Positions 48,059-57,663 of a DNA stretch of 64,000 nt are shown here, piece after piece. Origin of the DNA: Acinetobacter halotolerans (GTDB lineage Bacteria; Pseudomonadota; Gammaproteobacteria; Pseudomonadales; Moraxellaceae); the NCBI RefSeq assembly GCF_004208515.1, contig NZ_SGIM01000004.1, positions 62,001 through 126,000 on the forward strand, read 5' to 3'. Position 1 is the first letter of the stretch; every line of letters begins with the position of its first letter. The position numbers and the translations under genes are program-made. The notes beneath the pieces are model-generated. The model did not search any database and was not told the DNA's origin. It worked only from the letters and a program-made list of their open reading frames with translations.

Positions 48059-48997
48059 ATGAGTCCAGATTTACGCCCACTTTCTATTATATATAATCAA
48101 AAATCAGGATTTCATGCGGCGCAACAAGATGAAGAATATGAACGTCTCATGACATTTTGGACACAATATGGTTTTGAAATTCAGGTTTTTGAGTTAAATC
48201 AAACAATTGATTTTGATGAAATGATGGCAGTTATTTTAGTGAGACATCAACAGGCTGATAAGCGGGGAGTGGTGATTGCAGCAGGTGGAGACGGGACTTT
48301 AAACGCAGTTGCAAAGCGTTTGATGCATACCGATATCCCAATGGGGATCATACCGCTAGGTACTTTTAATTATGTTGCTCGAGCTTTAAATATCCCGATT
48401 GATGTACATAAAGCGGCAGAAGTGATTGCGACTGGGACAATCCATGAGGTGCATGTCGCAACTCTCAATGACCAAATTTATTTGAATAATGCCAGTCTAG
48501 GTTTATATCCGTTATTTATTAAGAAGCGTGAATTATATAATCAACGGTTCGGTCGATTCCCATTGCATGCATATACATCAGGCTTGGATGTGTTGCTACG
48601 CGAACATAGATCTTTAAAGTTGGCTGTGACGGTTGATGGAAAAAAACACCCAGTGAGCACGCCGCTGATTTTCTTTGGAAATAATCAGCTACAACTCAGT
48701 GACTTGAATCTCAGAATTGCGGAATGTGCTGCCAATGGAAAACTGGCTGGCGTTGTGGTTGCGAAAAGTGATCGCTATAGCTTGTTAAAAATGTTGTGGA
48801 AGTTAATTCAAGGAAAAATTGATCAAGCTTCTGATGTCTATACCTTCTGTGCTGAACAGATACGGGTAGATTGTAAAAAGACACAGTTAACGGTAGCAGT
48901 GGATGGAGAGTTAAGGGAAATGCACACGCCATTAAACTTCGCTGTTAAAAAATCGGCCCTAAAAGTGATGGTTCCAAATGTTGTTACATCTGTCTGA
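48059..48997 (+). CDS. Diacylglycerol/lipid kinase-family protein
   Basis: A 312-residue protein with a DAGK catalytic domain. Ser-Ile-Ile-Tyr-Asn-Gln-Lys-Ser-Gly-Phe near 8-17 and the nucleotide-binding Ala-Gly-Gly-Asp-Gly-Thr-Leu-Asn-Ala-Val near 76-85, plus Pro-Leu-Gly-Thr-Phe-Asn-Tyr-Val-Ala-Arg near 102-111, are standard. The lipid substrate is unknown. The frame opens at a TTG (48005); the ATG at 48059 starts close to the family's N-terminus. Its last 20 bases overlap the next gene. Confidence 0.82.
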   Translation: MSPDLRPLSIIYNQKSGFHAAQQDEEYERLMTFWTQYGFEIQVFELNQTIDFDEMMAVILVRHQQADKRGVVIAAGGDGTLNAVAKRLMHTDIPMGIIPLGTFNYVARALNIPIDVHKAAEVIATGTIHEVHVATLNDQIYLNNASLGLYPLFIKKRELYNQRFGRFPLHAYTSGLDVLLREHRSLKLAVTVDGKKHPVSTPLIFFGNNQLQLSDLNLRIAECAANGKLAGVVVAKSDRYSLLKMLWKLIQGKIDQASDVYTFCAEQIRVDCKKTQLTVAVDGELREMHTPLNFAVKKSALKVMVPNVVTSV

Positions 48998-49772
48998 TCT
49001 GCATTTTGGTACTGAACGTGAAGCATGTATGCACGCAATTCGGCTGTTTTGTGAGCAACATCATCCTGAAGCAATGGTGGTGAGTGGTGATTTAACTCAA
49101 CGTGCCCGTTTTAAGCAGTTTTATGCGTGTCGTCAGTTCCTAGAAAGCTTGTCGATTCCTTATTTGGTAGTGCCGGGTAATCATGACATTCCTTTGTACC
49201 ATGTATGGAATCGCTTTTTCTCACCTTTTCTGCGCTATCAAATGTTTTTTGGTGATCTGGAAACGGCTTTAGAAACGGAGCATTTCTATATTGTTGGCTT
49301 GAATAGTATTCGTAGACGTTACCATACGCGCGGGCATATTTCCGCGCAGCAAATTCACGAAACATACGATAAACTCAAACAAGCGCCAGCGAATAAAATT
49401 AAACTGGTGGTGTTTCATCAACCTTTTTACATTGCGCCTGATGAACATCATGATAAAGATTGCCCTGTACTTGGACAGATTGCTTTGGAGCAATGGGGGC
49501 ACACTGGGTTATTTGGGCTATTACATGGACATTTACACCAAGCAGCGGTTTATGATCTCACCCAAATCTATCAATTGAATATTGAGCATCCTGTTTACGA
49601 TATTCATGCAGGTACCGCGATTTCCAATCGTTTGCATCATGATGCCACCAATAGTTTCAATGTAATTTTAGACAACGGTGTGATTGAACATTATTGGTTT
49701 GATGAACAAAAAAAACGGTTCGAAAAGCATGAAAAAGCGATGAATTTAAATCACAATGACGATGATGTCTGA
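48978..49772 (+). CDS. Calcineurin-like metallophosphoesterase
   Basis: A 264-residue class III phosphodiesterase-type enzyme with all metal motifs: His-Leu-Ser-Asp-Leu-His (4-9), Gly-Asp-Leu-Thr (37-40), Gly-Asn-His-Asp (near 69), and Gly-His-Leu-His (near 182). Resemblance to the UDP-diacylglucosamine pyrophosphatase/cAMP-phosphodiesterase group is general. It begins inside the end of the kinase gene with no spacing, so the two are translationally coupled. Confidence 0.85.
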   Translation: MLLHLSDLHFGTEREACMHAIRLFCEQHHPEAMVVSGDLTQRARFKQFYACRQFLESLSIPYLVVPGNHDIPLYHVWNRFFSPFLRYQMFFGDLETALETEHFYIVGLNSIRRRYHTRGHISAQQIHETYDKLKQAPANKIKLVVFHQPFYIAPDEHHDKDCPVLGQIALEQWGHTGLFGLLHGHLHQAAVYDLTQIYQLNIEHPVYDIHAGTAISNRLHHDATNSFNVILDNGVIEHYWFDEQKKRFEKHEKAMNLNHNDDDV

Positions 49773-49809
49773 AAAAGCACCAAAAAGTAGAATTTTTTTT
49801 ATTTTTCCC

Positions 49810-49836
49810 CTTGAAGCCTTTTTTTTTAACCCCACA
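49810..49836 (+). promoter_or_regulatory. Heat-shock (sigma-32) promoter of groESL
   Basis: CTTGAAG (49810-49816), a 13-bp T-rich spacer and CCCCAC (49830-49835) match the sigma-32 consensus closely. No CIRCE element was found, so control is by RpoH. Confidence 0.8.
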
Positions 49837-49920
49837 AAAGTGGCATATCAAAATTTTGTTTATTGCTACTGGAGTAGCAATACAAATTAATCAAAAAGAC
49901 TAAGTCTGATGGAGTTAATT

Positions 49921-50211
49921 ATGAGCAACATTCGTCCATTACATGATCGTGTTGTGATTCGTCGCGTAGAAGAAGAAACCAAAACTGCTGGTGGTATTTT
50001 ACTGCCAGGTTCTGCTGCTGAAAAACCATTACAAGGTGAAGTGATTGCAGTTGGTAATGGTCAAATCACAGATAACGGCGTACGTGCTTTGGATGTCAAA
50101 GTTGGTGACAAAGTATTGTTTGGTGCATATGCAGGTACCACAGTTAAAGTGAGTGGTGAAGAACTCTTGATTATGAAAGAGTCAGATATCTTAGCTGTGC
50201 TAGAAGGCTAA
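49921..50211 (+). CDS. groES: Co-chaperonin GroES
   Basis: A 96-residue GroES. Opening Asn-Ile-Arg-Pro-Leu-His-Asp-Arg-Val and the mobile loop [12 protein letters not shown] are characteristic. GGAG lies 7 bases before the ATG at 49921; the frame opens 12 bases earlier. Caps the GroEL ring during protein folding. Confidence 0.98.
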   Translation: MSNIRPLHDRVVIRRVEEETKTAGGILLPGSAAEKPLQGEVIAVGNGQITDNGVRALDVKVGDKVLFGAYAGTTVKVSGEELLIMKESDILAVLEG

Positions 50212-50251
50212 TCGACACATAACTCATTTTATTATCAGATTAAGTATTTAA

Positions 50252-51904
<1,653 letters not shown>

Positions 51905-52016
51905 GCCGCCCAATCAAAGCATAAGTGATTGATATTTAAATTTATTAATTTAATATCACTTGTGTTTACTCACAGTATTACTCACATATGATTTTACTGT
52001 AAGTATAAAGGCCGCT

Positions 52017-52042
52017 AAATGCGGCCTTTTTTATATTCTCTG
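52017..52042. terminator. Terminator between groEL and the prophage
   Basis: AAAGGCCGC-TAAAT-GCGGCCTTT with a T run. The A run on the other arm makes it usable on both strands, so it may end both the groESL operon and the leftward phage operon. Confidence 0.9.
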
Positions 52043-52043
52043 T

Positions 52044-52268
52044 TCAAGCTTGTATTTTGCTTTGACTACTGTCCTTAAATTTCTCCAAGATACATTCCAG
52101 AACATAACTATTTAGCCAAATATTTTTACGACCATCTTTGACTGGCGGCTTTATCCGTCCATCTTTAATTCGGTCATATAGTTCTTTTTCACTAATATTT
52201 AATCTCAATGCAAACTCAGCAGTGGAAACTAAACGCTCAGTATTTGTTAAATCAATTGCTATTCCCAT
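52044..52268 (-). CDS. Small MerR/excisionase-like DNA-binding protein
   Basis: A 74-residue protein with a winged-helix type motif: Val-Ser-Thr-Ala-Glu-Phe-Ala-Leu-Arg-Leu-Asn-Ile-Ser-Glu-Lys-Glu-Leu-Tyr-Asp-Arg followed by a basic Gly-Arg-Lys-Asn-Ile-Trp wing, as in AlpA/Xis-type excisionases. The start at 52268 has GGAGGGG upstream. As the outermost phage gene it may be the excisionase, although no integrase lies beside it. Confidence 0.65.
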   Translation of the reverse strand: MGIAIDLTNTERLVSTAEFALRLNISEKELYDRIKDGRIKPPVKDGRKNIWLNSYVLECILEKFKDSSQSKIQA

Positions 52269-52269
52269 C

Positions 52270-52581
52270 TCACCCCTCCGTATCCGCTTTTGGTTCATCA
52301 CTCAGCCCAACCACGGCAAAAGTTAATAATGAATATTTACTTTTACTCCCACAAACCCTAAACGACTTTAATAAGCCCTTTGATTCAAGTTTATGGGCCA
52401 TTCTTCTGCGTTTATTAGCATCAAACTCATTTAGCCACCACAATGGCACAGCACTAAACTCACCGAATTGATAATCCTTAGAAGTTCCATTTGCTAAATG
52501 CCCATACTGTTCAAGTTTTTCGAGCTGCCGCTTCTTAATAGCTTCTACGAGTTCAGATTCTGTAAAATTTAAATTACTCAT
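52270..52581 (-). CDS. Hypothetical phage protein, 103 residues
   Basis: A soluble basic protein with a possible winged-helix region (Arg-Arg-Arg-Met-Ala-His-Lys-Leu-Glu-Ser-Lys-Gly-Leu-Leu), suggesting DNA binding. Start overlaps the upstream gene's end by 8 bases, typical of this operon. Confidence 0.7.
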   Translation of the reverse strand: MSNLNFTESELVEAIKKRQLEKLEQYGHLANGTSKDYQFGEFSAVPLWWLNEFDANKRRRMAHKLESKGLLKSFRVCGSKSKYSLLTFAVVGLSDEPKADTEG

Positions 52582-52885
52582 TTCCGCCCCTTGCTGCTTC
52601 TAGCATTGCAACTTTAATCATCTTTTTATAGATAAACTCATTTCGAGAGTTATGACTCATTTTTTCGATTTCATCTTGATCATCCCAAGTTGAATCGATC
52701 ATTTTTGGTGTGGGCTCAACAGGCACCACCACGCAGCCTTCGAGTTTTGTTTCCTCTTTTACCTTTGCAGATAGTGTTTTTAAGTTGTCTATAAAGTCTT
52801 GAACGGGGTAAACACCCGCTTGCTCAAACATTTCAACTTCATAGATCAATTCATCAATTGCTTTTAACTCAATATCTTTAGTCAT
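52574..52885 (-). CDS. Hypothetical phage protein, 103 residues
   Basis: An acidic helical protein with a Pro-Val-Glu-Pro-Thr-Pro-Lys-Met segment in the middle, a feature seen in several small phage proteins of unknown role. AGGTGG lies 7 bases before the start. Confidence 0.7.
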   Translation of the reverse strand: MTKDIELKAIDELIYEVEMFEQAGVYPVQDFIDNLKTLSAKVKEETKLEGCVVVPVEPTPKMIDSTWDDQDEIEKMSHNSRNEFIYKKMIKVAMLEAARGGNE

Positions 52886-52895
52886 TTACGCCACC

Positions 52896-53168
52896 TCAAC
52901 TAAACTTTGTTTTGCGGTTTTGCATAGCCTGTACAGCCATGTGATCGACGCATTGAAAAACCAAGCCTTTTACCTTTTGGACTTTCGCAGGCTTGGTGAC
53001 ACTGAATAAGCAACCAATCGCATTGCCAGCCATGCAGAATGCAAACTCACTTGCTTTGTCTGGGTTGTGCTTTTTTATTTCTTCGTAAACTTTGCCAACC
53101 AACTGTTGAAAAATTTGCTCCGCAATATCTTTTGCATCACCTTCAAGCTTTAAGTCATTAATATCCAT
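52896..53168 (-). CDS. Hypothetical phage protein, 90 residues
   Basis: A small alpha-helical protein of unknown function. ATG at 53168 is preferred to GTG at 53174 because GAGGG lies 8 bases upstream of the former and 1-2 bases from the latter. Confidence 0.65.
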   Translation of the reverse strand: MDINDLKLEGDAKDIAEQIFQQLVGKVYEEIKKHNPDKASEFAFCMAGNAIGCLFSVTKPAKVQKVKGLVFQCVDHMAVQAMQNRKTKFS

Positions 53169-53170
53169 CT

Positions 53171-53395
53171 TCACGCCCTCACATGATCTTTAAATTCTTT
53201 AAACAGATTGCTTGCTGCTTTGTTTAGTCTGCCGCAGTGATCTATTGAGCCACCACGTGGCAAGTTCTTACTTACATATTTCGGCACAAATTCACTGTGC
53301 ATACCTTTAGTAACGATTCGATAGCCGATGTACTGCACCCAAATCAGAAATGCTTCTGACATCCACGGATCAATGCGTTCTGCCTTCTTCACCAT
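53171..53395 (-). CDS. Hypothetical phage protein, 74 residues
   Basis: A basic 74-residue protein with a Gly-Gly-Ser-Ile-Asp-His-Cys-Gly-Arg-Leu stretch. The frame extends upstream to 53515, but that would run far into the exonuclease gene; the ATG at 53395 overlaps the end of a 22-codon frame and is the likelier start. Confidence 0.6.
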   Translation of the reverse strand: MVKKAERIDPWMSEAFLIWVQYIGYRIVTKGMHSEFVPKYVSKNLPRGGSIDHCGRLNKAASNLFKEFKDHVRA

Positions 53396-53457
53396 GTCAT
53401 CACCACTAACATTAGCAACATTGATAAAACAGCGATGCCTATTTCGAGTTCTTTCAT
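53389..53457 (-). CDS. 22-residue hydrophobic microprotein
   Basis: Met-Lys-Glu-Leu-Glu followed by about 16 hydrophobic residues: one membrane helix. It starts in an ATGA overlap with the exonuclease stop, has GAGGG 7 bases upstream, and its stop overlaps the next gene's start region. Coupling on both sides argues that it is translated; it may be only a coupling device. Confidence 0.5.
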   Translation of the reverse strand: MKELEIGIAVLSMLLMLVVMTW

Positions 53458-54203
53458 GCTGCAACCCTCGCTTTGATTCGCTCTTGATAAAGCTTTTCGT
53501 AATAAGCCTGAGCATGAGGAATTTTGTCTTTGATCTTCTGAATCATTGATTCATCACGCTCGTAGCGAACCGTTGTTAAACGCTCTCTAAGATCAATCTT
53601 GTCAACCAAATCAATTAGCTGATCTCGATCATCCCAATCGCTTGTCAACTCGACAGGGCAAGGGAGTAGCCAAAAATCAACTTCTGCAACTTCACAATCG
53701 TAAAGCCACATGTAGCCTTGCATCTGCCAGTCATAGCCAGCCTTCTTGGCTTTTTCCTGTGCTTCATCTTGGAAAAATGGATGTGTTCCAATATCCCAAC
53801 AGCATTTTGTATCAATGATCAGCTTTCGATCTAAATCGAGAACATCGCACTCACCAGTGATAAAGTCGTTATTAACTCGACCACTGTGTTTTGTAAGCTT
53901 ACGAAAGCGAACCTTACCGGATAGATCAATTGCAATTTCTTCAAGTGCATTACCTTTAGCTGTGTACTGATTGCCCTTGAACGATCTGAAAGTTGTTAAA
54001 TCTTCTTTAACAATTGTTCTAATCTCAGATTTTGCTGTATCAGACAAAGATTGATTCTTGAGTTGCTCAATGATTGAGTTCTCGCTATCTGAACGCTTAC
54101 GCTTCTTGATTAACGTTTCAATTTCCTCAGTTCTAAGCTCTTGAGCGATGCTTTGAGCATCACCCATTAACTTAGATAAGCTGGAGCAGCGGAATAGTTT
54201 CAT
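53454..54203 (-). CDS. YqaJ/lambda Exo-type phage exonuclease
   Basis: A 249-residue PD-(D/E)XK nuclease of the YqaJ-like viral recombinase group. Catalytic residues appear in Thr-Gly-Glu-Cys-Asp-Val-Leu and Leu-Ile-Ile-Asp-Thr-Lys-Cys-Cys-Trp near 115-137, and a later Gln-Met-Gln-Gly-Tyr-Met-Trp motif near 165 completes the site. It resects DNA ends to give single strands for RecT. The start at 54203 has GGAGG 7 bases upstream and overlaps the recT stop (TGATG). An Exo-RecT pair as in Rac/lambda recombination. Confidence 0.85.
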   Translation of the reverse strand: MKLFRCSSLSKLMGDAQSIAQELRTEEIETLIKKRKRSDSENSIIEQLKNQSLSDTAKSEIRTIVKEDLTTFRSFKGNQYTAKGNALEEIAIDLSGKVRFRKLTKHSGRVNNDFITGECDVLDLDRKLIIDTKCCWDIGTHPFFQDEAQEKAKKAGYDWQMQGYMWLYDCEVAEVDFWLLPCPVELTSDWDDRDQLIDLVDKIDLRERLTTVRYERDESMIQKIKDKIPHAQAYYEKLYQERIKARVAA

Positions 54204-55117
54204 CACTGAGCCTCCACCGCTATACGTTGAGCATCAGTTAGGCTGTAACCATCTAAGATGAAATCTTTATCAACTGCCTGAGCATTCAGCTGATCTAACA
54301 AAGAATTAAAAGCATCATCATCAAGCATCGGTTTTTGCTCGATAGCTGCAACACTCTCCTGGTGATCAATGTATTCAAAATCATTTGTAGCAACATCATG
54401 AACAATTGCTTGATCAGCTAATTGAGCTGTTTGCATTTCAATTGAAAGTGGCGCTTGTTTTGAAAGCAAAAGCTTTGTAACTGTTTTAAGAGCCATTGCC
54501 TCAAAGTTATCTTTCCACACGCCACCATATTTGAATGATTGACTGTACTTTCCTGCATGTTTAAGGATTTCATCCTTGCTCATGTAAAGTTCGGCAGTAA
54601 AACCATTTAGCAACTTAAAGAAAGCAACATATCCGATTGCTTCACCTTTGTTTTCAATAGTCCAATCAAACTCATATCCGAGCAGGGGATTAGCAGAAAC
54701 TAATTGACCCTCATAAACAGGAGTAGCAGCAATACGTGAAAACTGTCCTGAACGTTGAGCTAATTGAATAAAGCCCTTGTAGCCCATTTGGAATTGAGCT
54801 TCATTGCTTTCCTGCCAACGTCCTTGACCATCTTTAAACTTACGTTTGTAAGGTACGATGTATGCAAAACCCAAGTTGCTGTTGATTGGCAAATCAAGCG
54901 TAGCTGCCATCATTGCAGCATTCACCACGGTTGCAGGTACCGCATTTTTTAGGTGTGCTTGATTAGCAACTTGCATCACTGATGCTAAGAAACCTTGTGT
55001 CTTCTTCCCTAAAATTTCCTCAAACTTTTGACGAATCTTTGAATCACTAACATATGCCTTGATTGATTTAGGATCATGTTCAGCAATTTGATTTTCTGTT
55101 TTCACTTGTGCATTCAT
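54203..55117 (-). CDS. recT: RecT-family single-strand annealing protein
   Basis: A 304-residue RecT: the core contains Leu-Asp-Leu-Pro-Ile-Asn-Ser-Asn-Leu-Gly-Phe-Ala-Tyr-Ile-Val-Pro-Tyr near 72-88, Gln-Met-Gly-Tyr-Lys-Gly-Phe-Ile-Gln-Leu-Ala near 108-118, and a Lys-Asp-Glu-Ile motif near 177, all typical. It anneals single strands for phage recombination. AAGGAG lies 5-7 bases before the ATG at 55117; the frame opens 69 bases earlier without one. Confidence 0.93.
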   Translation of the reverse strand: MNAQVKTENQIAEHDPKSIKAYVSDSKIRQKFEEILGKKTQGFLASVMQVANQAHLKNAVPATVVNAAMMAATLDLPINSNLGFAYIVPYKRKFKDGQGRWQESNEAQFQMGYKGFIQLAQRSGQFSRIAATPVYEGQLVSANPLLGYEFDWTIENKGEAIGYVAFFKLLNGFTAELYMSKDEILKHAGKYSQSFKYGGVWKDNFEAMALKTVTKLLLSKQAPLSIEMQTAQLADQAIVHDVATNDFEYIDHQESVAAIEQKPMLDDDAFNSLLDQLNAQAVDKDFILDGYSLTDAQRIAVEAQ

Positions 55118-55127
55118 AACCTTCTCC

Positions 55128-55295
55128 TTAAAGATCGTCGTATTCTGGATATTCGTCATAGAATGCAGCCACAGGATCTTTACCATTTTCCCAATCTTCT
55201 AGCCATGCCTCTTCATCAAAACAATCACTACCCGTATGAGCGTCAAACAATCCACTTAATACTGATAAGAAATCTTCTTTAGACATTTTTTTCAT
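55128..55295 (-). CDS. Small acidic phage protein, 55 residues
   Basis: Reads from an ATG with GGAGAAGAAG upstream; about one third Asp/Glu, C-terminal Glu-Tyr-Pro-Glu-Tyr-Asp-Asp. Ends 10 bases before the recT start. Its charge could suit DNA mimicry or binding to a basic partner, but nothing proves that. Confidence 0.65.
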   Translation of the reverse strand: MKKMSKEDFLSVLSGLFDAHTGSDCFDEEAWLEDWENGKDPVAAFYDEYPEYDDL

Positions 55296-55304
55296 CTTCT
55301 TCTC

Positions 55305-55487
55305 CTAAAACGGCAATTCTTGTGTGGTGTCGTTATAAATAACTTCGATTTGACCTTGAGTTGCTTCTTCTACAAGCATTTTGAAATAAGCCAATGCCTC
55401 AGCTAGTGTTGTTTCAGTTGTTGAGGCGGGGCGACGAACCAGCGTCTCTACAGCTTCGAGAAGCTTTCTTTTTTGTTGAACTTCCAT
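55305..55487 (-). CDS. Small helical phage protein, 60 residues
   Basis: A mostly helical protein with the same GGAGAAGAAG leader as its neighbour. Function unknown. Confidence 0.65.
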   Translation of the reverse strand: MEVQQKRKLLEAVETLVRRPASTTETTLAEALAYFKMLVEEATQGQIEVIYNDTTQELPF

Positions 55488-55496
55488 CTTCTTCTC

Positions 55497-55691
55497 CTAA
55501 GCTGCATTCTTTAAAAGCTGTTCTGTTCTTTTGGATTCAATCGCTTTGATTTCAGCAATCCAGTTTTCGTATTCTTTACGATCTAAATGATCGAATTGGT
55601 AAAGTGTCTCTACTGCTTGATTAAGCTCAGAAGTTGTATAAACACGGTCAAGCTTTGACTTCATGTTTGAGAGATATGATTGAGGGTTCAT
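55497..55691 (-). CDS. Small helical phage protein, 64 residues
   Basis: A helical, charged protein of unknown function. Its start codon overlaps the stop of the 37-residue membrane protein upstream. Confidence 0.65.
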   Translation of the reverse strand: MNPQSYLSNMKSKLDRVYTTSELNQAVETLYQFDHLDRKEYENWIAEIKAIESKRTEQLLKNAA

Positions 55692-55805
55692 TCACACACT
55701 CCACACAGCAGGGCAGATCACTTTGTAAAGCACGATCAGAGCTGCAAAAAAACTTAAGAACAAAAAGAACATTACGACTGCGAATTCTTTGTGAGGGTTA
55801 GTCAT
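55692..55805 (-). CDS. 37-residue single-pass membrane protein
   Basis: ATG with a GGAGA site; residues 8-30 are a strong membrane helix rich in Phe and Leu. It overlaps both neighbours by a few bases. Small membrane proteins in this position can act in superinfection exclusion; that is only a guess. Confidence 0.65.
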   Translation of the reverse strand: MTNPHKEFAVVMFFLFLSFFAALIVLYKVICPAVWSV

Positions 55806-56295
55806 TGCTGTTCTCCGTGTTTAGTTGAGCATTTAACCTGTTGTAGACATCTCGGAATAAGGCCCATTGCGCTTTATCTTTGATTTCCCGAATGTAGCGA
55901 TGAGCAACTACCTTTTTCTTTAAATCCCAAACAATTCGAGCCTTTTCAACACCAACAACAAAAAAGAAGTTAGGATTTTTTCGCCATTGAGTTAGAATTC
56001 CTTTTTCAACCAAATCCATGATTTCTTTTGGAATTTCGCTAGATAACGCCTCAACATATGCAATTTTTGATTCTTCACGTTCAATTGCACTTTTAGTTTT
56101 CTCAACACTTTGCTTTAAATTTCGCAATGATTCATTTTGCTTATCCCACCGATCCAGAGTCACCCCGCCATTGCGCTTATCATTTAACGGCTGGCCATTG
56201 GCTGACTTAACATCTGCGAAGTGATTCACAAGCTTCTCATTAAAAAGAATTTCTTTCTTTTCTAATGATTTTTTCAAAACCTCTAATCTGCTCAT
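55798..56295 (-). CDS. Coiled-coil phage protein, 165 residues
   Basis: N-terminal half forms a charged coiled coil (about 1-90), followed by a compact domain with Trp-Arg-Lys-Asn-Pro-Asn-Phe-Phe-Phe-Val. GGAGAAGG is immediately upstream of the ATG at 56295. No family recognised. Confidence 0.7.
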   Translation of the reverse strand: MSRLEVLKKSLEKKEILFNEKLVNHFADVKSANGQPLNDKRNGGVTLDRWDKQNESLRNLKQSVEKTKSAIEREESKIAYVEALSSEIPKEIMDLVEKGILTQWRKNPNFFFVVGVEKARIVWDLKKKVVAHRYIREIKDKAQWALFRDVYNRLNAQLNTENSND

Positions 56296-56314
56296 AACCT
56301 TCTCCACGGAGCGC

Positions 56315-56722
56315 TTAAACGCGCTCTCTTAGTTCTTGTTCGATGACATGAACGATCTCTTGAACACTTCGGCTATCCAAGTAGTAGTTTTCAACTTCAC
56401 CGTTTTCGTCGTAGACGCGAGGCTCTTTTATTTCAAGTACATCAACTTCATTCCAACTTCCGCCCACACCATTATTGTGGTTAGAGAACTCAGCCACATA
56501 CTCAAACTCAACAACGTATTGCTCATTTAGAGTTTCGACAGCAGCAAAACTTTTCTTAACGTTGATGGATTCGAGTTTGAATGGGGCGGTTACTTCAATC
56601 CGCTCAACCAAAGGAGCAACAGATTGTTCTTTCGCTGGGCTGAATGCATAAGCTGCAGTAAGCATTCCCATTACTCCAAGTGCTGTGCACATTGGTTTGA
56701 CCAAATTCGTTTTTATGTTCAT
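56315..56722 (-). CDS. Secreted protein, first gene of the leftward phage operon
   Basis: A 135-residue protein with a signal peptide (basic start, hydrophobic core, Ala-Tyr-Ala near residue 26) and an acidic mature part without cysteines. It occupies the position of lambda N but is exported, so it is not an antiterminator. It is controlled by repressor-type operators at 56797-56845. Start 56722 is chosen because the longer frame to 56761 would destroy the signal peptide; the ribosome site is weak. Confidence 0.65.
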   Translation of the reverse strand: MNIKTNLVKPMCTALGVMGMLTAAYAFSPAKEQSVAPLVERIEVTAPFKLESINVKKSFAAVETLNEQYVVEFEYVAEFSNHNNGVGGSWNEVDVLEIKEPRVYDENGEVENYYLDSRSVQEIVHVIEQELRERV

Positions 56723-56796
56723 ACTTATCTCGCTCTTTGAGTAAAAGTCCCGCGTCGCCAAACTGTCGGGGCTTTTTTGTTGTCTGTGAGATAATA

Positions 56797-56845
56797 GTAA
56801 ACACGGCGTTTACTGTAGTCAAGAGGAATATTAAACAAATGTTTA
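56797..56845. promoter_or_regulatory. Leftward operator region (pL-like)
   Basis: GTAAACACGGCGTTTAC (56797-56813) is a perfect 17-bp palindrome of the form GTAAAC-N5-GTTTAC; TTAAACAAATGTTTA (56831-56845) is a second, looser site. Both lie upstream of the leftward operon, as lambda oL does. Confidence 0.75.
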
Positions 56846-56880
56846 TTTATTTTGTTTTCTTTTACTAAACATAGACATAA

Positions 56881-56906
56881 AAAAAGACCGCATATAGCGG
56901 CCTTTT
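56881..56906 (-). terminator. Terminator of the repressor gene
   Basis: A GCCGC/GCGGT-type stem with a 5-base loop and T run on the - strand, one mismatch. Confidence 0.75.
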
Positions 56907-56926
56907 AAAACATTTTGTTTATTTCT

Positions 56927-57622
56927 TTATGGTAATGAGTTTTGCACGTTGAAAGCGTAAGCAACAACACTAAACTCTTGATCCATTATTTCCTCAGCAG
57001 TCAAAATATCTTCTGGGTATTCTTCTTTATTTGCACTGACAATACGAACACCACCCTTAGGCATCCTATATAAATATTTAAATTTAAATAATCCACCGTG
57101 ACTTATTGCATAGATTTTACCGTCAACAATATTTGTTCTCCCAACATCAACATAAACGGTAGCCCCATTGTTAATAACTGGCGACATAGAATCACCAAAA
57201 GCGGTTAAAGCATAAGCATTTGAGGCATCAACACCATATTGTCTAAGAGTTGACTTGCTTAGCCTTAATTTTCTTGTTTCATTTCCTACCATCTCAGATA
57301 ACGACCCCGAACCGCACGATACTAAAACCTCTTTGTAAAAAGGTATTTCAACTTCATCATTATCTATTGGGGTATCTGAATCCCATTCTAATACTTTAGT
57401 CACACCTTCGTTTTTAGTGGCTTCACCCTTAAGTATCCAATTTGCAGAAACAGCATATTTTGCTGCTGCCTTCAATGCGCCTGCTTTAGACACACCTCTT
57501 TTTTTCCAGTTTGTAATTGTTTGTGGTGACTCATCAATAGCCTTTGCTGTTTCTTCTTGCGAAACACCACTTGCTTCTAAAAGCCTTATGACAGAAGGGT
57601 GAGCAGCCTTTTCTTCTTTCAT
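56927..57622 (-). CDS. Phage repressor, XRE HTH plus S24 peptidase domain
   Basis: A 231-residue CI-type repressor. The N-terminal helix-turn-helix (Val-Ser-Gln-Glu-Glu-Thr-Ala-Lys-Ala-Ile-Asp-Glu-Ser-Pro-Gln-Thr-Ile, about 19-35) binds operators; the C-terminal S24 domain has catalytic Ser in Phe-Gly-Asp-Ser-Met near 141 and a conserved Lys near 180. RecA-stimulated self-cleavage would induce the prophage. The cleavage site may be in Ser-Cys-Gly-Ser-Gly near 103. The start at 57622 has GGGAT 8 bases upstream. Confidence 0.9.
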   Translation of the reverse strand: MKEEKAAHPSVIRLLEASGVSQEETAKAIDESPQTITNWKKRGVSKAGALKAAAKYAVSANWILKGEATKNEGVTKVLEWDSDTPIDNDEVEIPFYKEVLVSCGSGSLSEMVGNETRKLRLSKSTLRQYGVDASNAYALTAFGDSMSPVINNGATVYVDVGRTNIVDGKIYAISHGGLFKFKYLYRMPKGGVRIVSANKEEYPEDILTAEEIMDQEFSVVAYAFNVQNSLP

Positions 57623-57663
57623 CACAATATCCCGATTCATTAATTTCTGCATTATCTAAAAAA

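Noticed and set aside
49773..49920. CIRCE element for HrcA control of groESL
   Set aside because: No 9-bp inverted repeat of the CIRCE type; a sigma-32 promoter is present instead.
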